Assembly: GCA_012934845.2 (NCBI GenBank)
Contig: WNNJ02002852.1
Span: 62,001 to 126,000 of the forward strand
Origin: Pomphorhynchus laevis
Taxonomy: Eukaryota; Acanthocephala; Palaeacanthocephala; Echinorhynchida; Pomphorhynchidae
DNA length: 64,000 bases
Direction: 5' to 3'
Shown here: positions 53,985 to 61,490 of the stretch, piece after piece
Layout: each line of letters opens with the position of its first letter
Position numbering within the stretch: the first letter of the stretch is position 1
Program-made: the position numbers and the translations under genes
The notes under the pieces: model-generated
The model's database searches: none
The model's input: the letters and a program-made list of their open reading frames with translations, nothing else
Told to the model about the DNA's origin: nothing

Positions 53985-53986
<2 letters not shown>
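52640..53986 (+). mobile_element. Penelope-type element, older copy, cut at RT box
   Basis: Forward frames encode the N-terminal region (ADTLDVLRLQSKCNNILQ, LIRRKCVKLSNL, ELCSIEHYPNRR), then RT. The RT segments are KRDDIVIKAANKGGKIVLW, GKFYMLIKIYKD, LGRPIVSCIGTPTEQLSRY, SLYTNIPTDAGI and GTTMGTPLTPSY, then TWIRYI. It is the same family as the copies at 58787 and 61491 but clearly diverged. The sequence stops exactly in the catalytic RYIDD box, where RYI runs into a (TA)n tract; palm, thumb and GIY-YIG domain are missing. A few stops and frame changes are present. Confidence 0.8.

Positions 53987-54030
<44 letters not shown>
53987..54030. repeat. (TA)n microsatellite in the RT box
   Basis: A pure AT dinucleotide tract begins in the codons for RYI of the RT catalytic motif (CGATATAT). 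Expansion from that short natural seed is plausible. It forms the left border of the satellite. Confidence 0.9.
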
Positions 54031-54034
<4 letters not shown>

Positions 54035-57000
54035 TGGTAATGCGAAAAATCGCTTGTAACTGTGGTCCAGGAGCCTAAACAGGCTACTATTGATTTTAAA
54101 TCCATATGAGTTGCTACAAAACTGGACTTCGATCATCAGCTCCATCAGTCTAATGTATCACTCCGAGACGCCCCAAACCACCCAGCAGTCATCGTCAGTC
54201 GGATGAAGTGGTTAGGGTGCGTTTCGACTGCTTTTGTGATAACTATAAAGACACCAGCAATTCCTCACGATGCTAAACAAAACTCAGGTGCAGAAAGCGT
54301 TTTTACTGGCTTGTTGCGTGTGTAGACCTTCTAGTTATTCTTTATATGCACAAATGCGTATCCGTTGGTTACGAGGGCACTGAATTTCTCACAGGATTCC
54401 GAAAGGAATACGTTTTTTTATAAATTGGTAATGCGAAAAATCGCTTGTAACTGTGGTCCAGGAGCCTAAACAGGCTACTATTGATTTTAAATCCATATGA
54501 GTTGCTACAAAACTGGACTTCGATCATCAGCTCCATCAGTCTAATGTATCACTCCGAGACGCCCCAAACCACCCAGCAGTCATCGTCAGTCGGATGAAGT
54601 GGTTAGGGTGCGTTTCGACTGCTTTTGTGATAACTATAAAGACACCAGCAATTCCTCACGATGCTAAACAAAACTCAGGTGCAGAAAGCGTTTTTACTGG
54701 CTTGTTGCGTGTGTAGACCTTCTAGTTATTCTTTATATGCACAAATGCGTATCCGTTGGTTACGAGGGCACTGAATTTCTCACAGGATTCCGAAAGGAAT
54801 ACGTTTTTTATAAATTAGTAATGCGAAAAATCGCTTGTAACTGTGGTCCAGGAGCCTAAACAGGCTACTATTGATTTTAAATCCATATGAGTTGCTACAA
54901 AACTGGACTTCGATCATCAGCTCCATCAGTCTAATGTATCACTCCGAGACGCCCCAAACCACCCAGCAGTCATCGTCAGTCGGATGAAGTGGTTAGGGTG
55001 CGTTTCGACTGCTTTTGTGATAACTATAAAGACACCAGCAATTCCTCACGATGCTAAACAAAACTCAGGTGCAGAAAGCGTTTTTACTGGCTTGTTGCGT
55101 GTGTAGACCTTCTAGTTATTCTTTATATGCACAAATGCGTATCCGTTGGTTACGAGGGCACTGAATTTCTCACAGGATTCCGAAAGGAATACGTTTTTTT
55201 ATAAATTGGTAATGCGAAAAATCGCTTGTAACTGTGGTCCAGGAGCCTAAACAGGCTACTATTGATTTTAAATCCATATGAGTTGCTACAAAACTGGACT
55301 TCGATCATCAGCTCCATCAGTCTAATGTATCACTCCGAGACGCCCCAAACCACCCAGCAGTCATCGTCAGTCGGATGAAGTGGTTAGGGTGCGTTTCGAC
55401 TGCTTTTGTGATAACTATAAAGACACCAGCAATTCCTCACGATGCTAAACAAAACTCAGGTGCAGAAAGCGTTTTTACTGGCTTGTTGCGTGTGTAGACC
55501 TTCTAGTTATTCTTTATATGCACAAATGCGTATCCGTTGGTTACGAGGGCACTGAATTTCTCACAGGATTCCGAAAGGAATACGTTTTTTATAAATTGGT
55601 AATGCGAAAAATCGCTTGTAACTGTGGTCCAGGAGCCTAAACAGGCTACTATTGATTTTAAATCCATATGAGTTGCTACAAAACTGGACTTCGATCATCA
55701 GCTCCATCAGTCTAATGTATCACTCCGAGACGCCCCAAACCACCCAGCAGTCATCGTCAGTCGGATGAAGTGGTTAGGGTGCGTTTCGACTGCTTTTGTG
55801 ATAACTATAAAGACACCAGCAATTCCTCACGATGCTAAACAAAACTCAGGTGCAGAAAGCGTTTTTACTGGCTTGTTGCGTGTGTAGACCTTCTAGTTAT
55901 TCTTTATATGCACAAATGCGTATCCGTTGGTTACGAGGGCACTGAATTTCTCACAGGATTCCGAAAGGAATACGTTTTTTATAAATTGGTAATGCGAAAA
56001 ATCGCTTGTAACTGTGGTCCAGGAGCCTAAACAGGCTACTATTGATTTTAAATCCATATGAGTTGCTACAAAACTGGACTTCGATCATCAGCTCCATCAG
56101 TCTAATGTATCACTCCGAGACGCCCCAAACCACCCAGCAGTCATCGTCAGTCGGATGAAGTGGTTAGGGTGCGTTTCGACTGCTTTTGTGATAACTATAA
56201 AGACACCAGCAATTCCTCACGATGCTAAACAAAACTCAGGTGCAGAAAGCGTTTTTACTGGCTTGTTGCGTGTGTAGACCTTCTAGTTATTCTTTATATG
56301 CACAAATGCGTATCCGTTGGTTACGAGGGCACTGAATTTCTCACAGGATTCCGAAAGGAATACGTTTTTTATAAATTGGTAATGCGAAAAATCGCTTGTA
56401 ACTGTGGTCCAGGAGCCTAAACAGGCTACTATTGATTTTAAATCCATATGAGTTGCTACAAAACTGGACTTCGATCATCAGCTCCATCAGTCTAATGTAT
56501 CACTCCGAGACGCCCCAAACCACCCAGCAGTCATCGTCAGTCGGATGAAGTGGTTAGGGTGCGTTTTGACTGCTTTTGTGATAATTATAAAGACACCAGC
56601 AATTCCTCACGATGCTAAACAAAACTCAGGTGCAGAAAGCGTTTTTACTGGCTTGTTGCGTGTGTAGACCTTCTAGTTATTCTTTATATGCACAAATGCG
56701 TATCCGTTGGTTACGAGGGCACTGAATTTCTCACAGGATTCCGAAAGGAATACGTTTTTTATAAATTGGTAATGCGAAAAATCGCTTGTAACTGTGGTCC
56801 AGGAGCCTAAACAGGCTACTATTGATTTTAAATCCATATGAGTTGCTACAAAACTGGACTTCGATCATCAGCTCCATCAGTCTAATGTATCACTCCGAGA
56901 CGCCCCAAACCACCCAGCAGTCATCGTCAGTCGGATGAAGTGGTTAGGGTGCGTTTCGACTGCTTTTGTGATAACTATAAAGACACCAGCAATTCCTCAC

Positions 57001-58173
57001 GATGCTAAACAAAACTCAGGTGCAGAAAGCGTTTTTACTGGCTTGTTGCGTGTGTAGACCTTCTAGTTATTCTTTATATGCACAAATGCGTATCCGTTGG
57101 TTACGAGGGCACTGAATTTCTCACAGGATTCCGAAAGGAATACGTTTTTTATAAATTGGTAATGCGAAAAATCGCTTGTAACTGTGGTCCAGGAGCCTAA
57201 ACAGGCTACTATTGATTTTAAATCCATATGAGTTGCTACAAAACTGGACTTCGATCATCAGCTCCATCAGTCTAATGTATCACTCCGAGACGCCCCAAAC
57301 CACCCAGCAGTCATCGTCAGTCGGATGAAGTGGTTAGGGTGCGTTTCGACTGCTTTTGTGATAACTATAAAGACACCAGCAATTCCTCACGATGCTAAAC
57401 AAAACTCAGGTGCAGAAAGCGTTTTTACTGGCTTGTTGCGTGTGTAGACCTTCTAGTTATTCTTTATATGCACAAATGCGTATCCGTTGGTTACGAGGGC
57501 ACTGAATTTCTCACAGGATTCCGAAAGGAATACGTTTTTTATAAATTGGTAATGCGAAAAATCGCTTGTAACTGTGGTCCAGGAGCCTAAACAGGCTACT
57601 ATTGATTTTAAATCCATATGAGTTGCTACAAAACTGGACTTCGATCATCAGCTCCATCAGTCTAATGTATCACTCCGAGACGCCCCAAACCACCCAGCAG
57701 TCATCGTCAGTCGGATGAAGTGGTTAGGGTGCGTTTCGACTGCTTTTGTGATAACTATAAAGACACCAGCAATTCCTCACGATGCTAAACAAAACTCAGG
57801 TGCAGAAAGCGTTTTTACTGGCTTGTTGCGTGTGTAGACCTTCTAGTTATTCTTTATATGCACAAATGCGTATCCGTTGGTTACGAGGGCACTGAATTTC
57901 TCACAGGATTCCGAAAGGAATACTTTTTTTATAAATTGGTAATGCGAAAAATCGCTTGTAACTGTGGTCCAGGAGCCTAAACAGGCTACTATTGATTTTA
58001 AATCCATATGAGTTGCTACAAAACTGGACTTCGATCATCAGCTCCATCAGTCTAATGTATCACTCCGAGACGCCCCAAACCACCCAGCAGTCATCGTCAG
58101 TCGGATGAAGTGGTTAGGGTGCGTTTCGACTGCTTTTGTGATAACTATAAAGACACCAGCAATTCCTCACGAT
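54031..58173. repeat. 390-bp satellite array, 10 full units plus a partial
   Basis: Units start at 54031, 54422, 54812, 55203, 55593, 55983, 56373, 56763, 57153, 57543 and 57933, at 390-391 bp spacing; the last covers about 240 bp. Units differ at only a few positions (for example the T-run length, and single changes near 54817, 56567 and 56585). Each has a GAAA-loop hairpin (ATTCC, GAAA, GGAAT) and the AGCC/GGCT hairpin. No protein family is encoded; all frames have stops. Both borders are TA microsatellites. High identity points to recent homogenisation or to an assembly effect. Confidence 0.9.
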
Positions 58174-58193
58174 AGGAGGAATATCGTGAGGAA
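58163..58193. repeat. Inverted repeat at satellite right end
   Basis: TTCCTCACGAT pairs exactly with ATCGTGAGGAA around a short spacer. The left arm is the last satellite sequence, so the right arm is an inverted stub that ends the array. Confidence 0.7.
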
Positions 58194-58201
58194 TATCGAT
58201 A

Positions 58202-58204
<3 letters not shown>

Positions 58205-58299
<95 letters not shown>
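58205..58299. repeat. (TA)n microsatellite, right border
   Basis: About 95 bp of pure AT dinucleotide follows the satellite end. It gives long spurious frames of alternating Tyr-Ile. Confidence 0.9.
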
Positions 58300-58300
<1 letters not shown>

Positions 58301-58649
58301 CCGTTTGAGATCATGAAGATCGATTGGAATCGGGACTGGTGATCCTTTGATGGATTCTTATTTATGTAACGAATAGTTGCTAGGTCACACGAGGTGACTT
58401 TCGCATTGAAAACCAGCTACAGAATCCTTCCTTCATGATATCCAATTCCATACACCCTGACTACTAACGGCGCCATTGCCACAACCGTTTTCGTTTCGCC
58501 CGCTTTTTGCCACATGTTGGTAGCCCCGGGCTCGTCAGAAGGCTGACTACCAACTCTTCGCCTTTTGAAATTTGACTTATCCGAGATTCGAGCTGTCGCT
58601 CTCCGTACTTGGCTTGGCTACGAATCCGTCCGATTTAACGATGAAAGTT
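58300..58649. other. Spacer, nothing recognised
   Basis: Moderate GC sequence with no coding match. It may be older PLE untranslated sequence because it leads into an inverted PLE fragment. Confidence 0.4.
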
Positions 58650-58786
58650 CATTGATTCCAAATATTGGATTTTTGGATTCTACGTGAACATAAATAATGG
58701 AAAGACTTATTGAACATATGTAACGAATTGCCCAGTATGCTACTCCAACAAATTCCTTCTGCCATTAATTTACAAGTTTTCATTTC
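58650..58786 (-). mobile_element. Inverted Penelope GIY-YIG fragment
   Basis: On the minus strand KTCKLMAEGICWSSI, then a HMFNKSF segment and YLCSRRIQKSNIW match the cysteine linker and GIY-YIG start of the PLE protein at 58787 (CKTCKLMAEATFVESS..., IHGMFNCKSLG, CRICKIQY). It is diverged by roughly a quarter to a third. It ends precisely where the plus-strand copy 1 begins. Confidence 0.75.
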
Positions 58787-58846
58787 ATTCCCAAGTCTCT
58801 CCGAATTATCAAGCCCCTGAGTGTCAATCTTTTCGCAATCGATGAC

Positions 58847-61330
58847 GTGAGGGCTCGCGTTACATTTCAAGCTTGGAGGCGTGCCCAAAACGAGTGCAGT
58901 CAAAAGCTCGTCAAAATATTGCTACGTTTTTATTCCTACCTGTACAATACAACAAGGGGATCAATCAACAATGTAATTTACCAAGAATGCATTCAACGTA
59001 AGTTCAAGAAACTTCGTTTATTACACGTACCAATTACATTCGATGAACTTTGCAATATTGAATTCTATCCAAACCGAAAGTGCCGACCAAGATCAAGCAG
59101 ATCATTCCAACAACCAGAAATTTACGAATCGAGTGTACACAACCGAGTCCCGATGCCCCAAAATTCGACCAATCAAAATGAATGTGAGAACGCCAGGGAA
59201 TGTGCAGTAGGCTATTCGAGAATTGGTGTGGTGGAACATTCTGAAGGTATTAGTCTATCGGATTCGGAAAAGGTCGTCTTATCATTGGGACTTAATTTCG
59301 CGATAAGTATGCCCAAATATGATCGACTATCTTTGGGAAGAGCTTTAAGGGATCTTGCTATTAATACATATGCAAATGAAACTGATAACGCAGTAAGAAC
59401 TAACAATATTAATGTTATGGGGAAACAATTATTCGATAAATTTATTTGCGCAGACCCTCAAAAACACACTACCAATATTTCACAATCTATGTTGAAAACA
59501 ATTAACAACCTATCAAAACGGCGGGATATTATAATTAAAAAAGCAGATAAAGGACCTCAGCCAGTAGTGTGGAGTAGTGTTGAGTATATTGCGGAGGCTG
59601 AAAGGCAATTATCCGAAAGTACGTATCAAGCAGTAACTCAAGATTATCTTCAAGTTACATGCCAAAATCTAGCTGATCATGTACATCATTTTGTAAGTAG
59701 ACAAACAATTTCTCTGTCCGATGCAAATGAGCTGATAAATGAACGTGCGCGGTTTGGTATATTCTACATGTTGCCAAAAGTACACAAACCCATTCGCCCA
59801 TACGTTGGAAGACCGATAATTAGCTGCAATGGTACACCGAGTGAAAAGTTATCGAGGTATGTACATACTCAGCTGAAACCATACCTTCAAAACGTGCCGG
59901 CTCACATTAACAGTACGTTAGAGTTCATAAGAAAGTTTGAGCATGAGAAGGGATCATGGCCTCATGATGCGATTCTTGTAACTGCAGATGTGAGCAGTCT
60001 CTATACAAATATACCTCAAACGCAAGCTTTGGATTCTATTTCTAACTTGCTTAAAGACTCCGGCGTATCAGATAGCCAACGCAAATTTATAGTTGAATCG
60101 ACAAAAGTTGTTCTCAACTCTAATGTATTCGAGTTTAATGGCCAGTATTATATACAAAAACATGGAACGGCAATGGGAACACCTTTAGCTCCTGCTTTGG
60201 CAATTATATATATGGGTGCAATAGAGAAATTATGGATAGAAAAGTCAGACATCAAGCCGTTATTCTATTGTCGATATATTGATGACGTTTTCTTTGTGTG
60301 GCCGGACAATGATCAAAGCCTTGAAAAATTTCTTAACTTGTTTGAGGAATGTAGCCCGCTTAAACTTACATGCCAATTCGGACAGCGGGTCAATTTTCTG
60401 GATTTAACATTATATAAACAACAAGGTGTTTATAAATCAAAATATTTTCGCAAACCAGAATCTCCGCCAATGCATATGCACGCCGTCAGCTGTCATCCAC
60501 CGTCAATGAAAAGAAATCTGGTATACAATGAGGCCCTTCGCATTCGGCGGGCATGCACCGATTATTCCCAATTTGAGGAAAGTATTCAGAATATGATACA
60601 CGATTTTTGTAAACGCGGCTATAAGCGTGAATTTATTGTACGACAAGTGAGACATGTGAGACGGATTTCACGCTCTGCGAGCTTATTACAAGAAAGGCGT
60701 GAAGAAGTTAAGAATAGAATCATTGTGGAATATAACGCACAATTAGTGTCGTTAAGAAGAGAAATTAACAGAATAGTGAGAAATACTAATGGTGCTAAGA
60801 AGGCTATTGTCTGCTTTAGAATAACAAGAAAAGTGGCGCACACGTTAGTATGCTCAAAGATAAAGGCTGTTGAGGAGCAATTGAACAGAATAGAAAATGT
60901 TAGCAGAGCATGTATGGATAGAAGATGTAAAACTTGTAAATTAATGGCAGAAGCCACATTTGTTGAGAGTAGCATAACTGGGGCAAGACTTCGCATACAT
61001 GGTATGTTCAATTGTAAGTCTTTGGGCATTATTTATGTTGGCACGTGTAGAATTTGTAAAATCCAATATGTTGGGCAAACGTCAATGTCACTTTCACGTC
61101 GTTTAAATTCAAGAAGAACGCATTTTCGCACGGCTAATATAACGGACGGGGCTGTTGCACATTACATATTGCACGGAGAAATCGATTGCATGGATTACTG
61201 TGTGTTTACTCAGGAGGCAGATACAGTAAAAAGGGTTGAAGCAGAAACGCGCCTCATGGGATTGCTTTATAGTGATGCCCCCCATGGATGTAACGACGAA
61301 AACACCTTCACTTGGAAGGATATAACATGA
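58847..61330 (+). CDS. Penelope-type RT with GIY-YIG endonuclease, copy 1
   Basis: This open frame is 827 codons from a GTG, but the same frame is open from 58769, so the true start is missing with the 5' truncation. Domains: N-terminal region (1-220), RT (about 225-560) with KKADKGPQPVVW (231-242), LPKVHKP (309-315), DVSSLYTNIP (381-390), GTAMGTPLAP (440-449) and RYIDDVFFVW (476-485). A basic linker with CKTCK follows (about 610-700), then GIY-YIG (727-745: GIIYVGTCRICKIQYVGQT), with the catalytic Arg region near 751 and Glu near 798-800. RT copies element RNA; GIY-YIG nicks target DNA. No stop or frameshift breaks it, and the C-terminus appears complete. Confidence 0.9.
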   Translation: MRARVTFQAWRRAQNECSQKLVKILLRFYSYLYNTTRGSINNVIYQECIQRKFKKLRLLHVPITFDELCNIEFYPNRKCRPRSSRSFQQPEIYESSVHNRVPMPQNSTNQNECENARECAVGYSRIGVVEHSEGISLSDSEKVVLSLGLNFAISMPKYDRLSLGRALRDLAINTYANETDNAVRTNNINVMGKQLFDKFICADPQKHTTNISQSMLKTINNLSKRRDIIIKKADKGPQPVVWSSVEYIAEAERQLSESTYQAVTQDYLQVTCQNLADHVHHFVSRQTISLSDANELINERARFGIFYMLPKVHKPIRPYVGRPIISCNGTPSEKLSRYVHTQLKPYLQNVPAHINSTLEFIRKFEHEKGSWPHDAILVTADVSSLYTNIPQTQALDSISNLLKDSGVSDSQRKFIVESTKVVLNSNVFEFNGQYYIQKHGTAMGTPLAPALAIIYMGAIEKLWIEKSDIKPLFYCRYIDDVFFVWPDNDQSLEKFLNLFEECSPLKLTCQFGQRVNFLDLTLYKQQGVYKSKYFRKPESPPMHMHAVSCHPPSMKRNLVYNEALRIRRACTDYSQFEESIQNMIHDFCKRGYKREFIVRQVRHVRRISRSASLLQERREEVKNRIIVEYNAQLVSLRREINRIVRNTNGAKKAIVCFRITRKVAHTLVCSKIKAVEEQLNRIENVSRACMDRRCKTCKLMAEATFVESSITGARLRIHGMFNCKSLGIIYVGTCRICKIQYVGQTSMSLSRRLNSRRTHFRTANITDGAVAHYILHGEIDCMDYCVFTQEADTVKRVEAETRLMGLLYSDAPHGCNDENTFTWKDIT

Positions 61331-61406
61331 ACGGTTGCATGCGTTTTGTGTTTTTGTTCTTTTTGCTTTATGTTACCTATTGTATATGTGCTACTGTATT
61401 CTAGAT

Positions 61407-61433
61407 TTGAGAAAGGCCGACTGAGGCCGAAAC
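61407..61433 (+). ncRNA. Degenerate hammerhead-like motif before PLE copy 2
   Basis: TTGAGAA, then GGCC, a 6-nt loop, GGCC and GAAAC follow the hammerhead core order (CUGANGA, helix II, GAAA) with two deviations in the first box. It lies in the inter-copy region about 58 bp before the Met of copy 2, where PLE hammerheads are known to lie. It is probably not fully active. Confidence 0.45.
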
Positions 61434-61490
61434 GTTAAAAAATCAGCTATTCGTCAATTTTTCCTGGTAAAACGCTTCTGTTCAGAATAT

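Noticed and set aside
53799-54145. Open frames with long Tyr-Ile runs on both strands
   Set aside because: They are produced by the (TA)n tract; only the PLE RT part before it is real coding remnant.
54031-54421. Hammerhead ribozyme in the satellite unit (minus-strand CTGATGATCGAAG)
   Set aside because: There is no room for helix II, and GAAG replaces GAAA, so the core is not met.
54031-58173. Possible CRISPR-like array
   Set aside because: Units are 390 bp and contiguous, with no short repeats separated by unique spacers, in a eukaryotic context.
54031-58173. Possible coding repeat: minus-strand frame of the satellite (MELMIEVQFC..) looks protein-like and the period is 130 codons
   Set aside because: Every unit has stops in that frame, and no family is recognisable.
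58105-58314. Open frames of about 66 codons on both strands across the second TA tract
   Set aside because: Same cause: alternating AT dinucleotides read as Tyr-Ile.
58847-58849. GTG as the true start of the 827-codon PLE protein
   Set aside because: The frame is open further upstream and copy 2 shows an ATG 70 codons earlier; copy 1 is 5' truncated.
60619-61029. Minus-strand 136-codon frame repeated at 63473-63883
   Set aside because: It is the complement of the PLE linker and is duplicated only because the element is.
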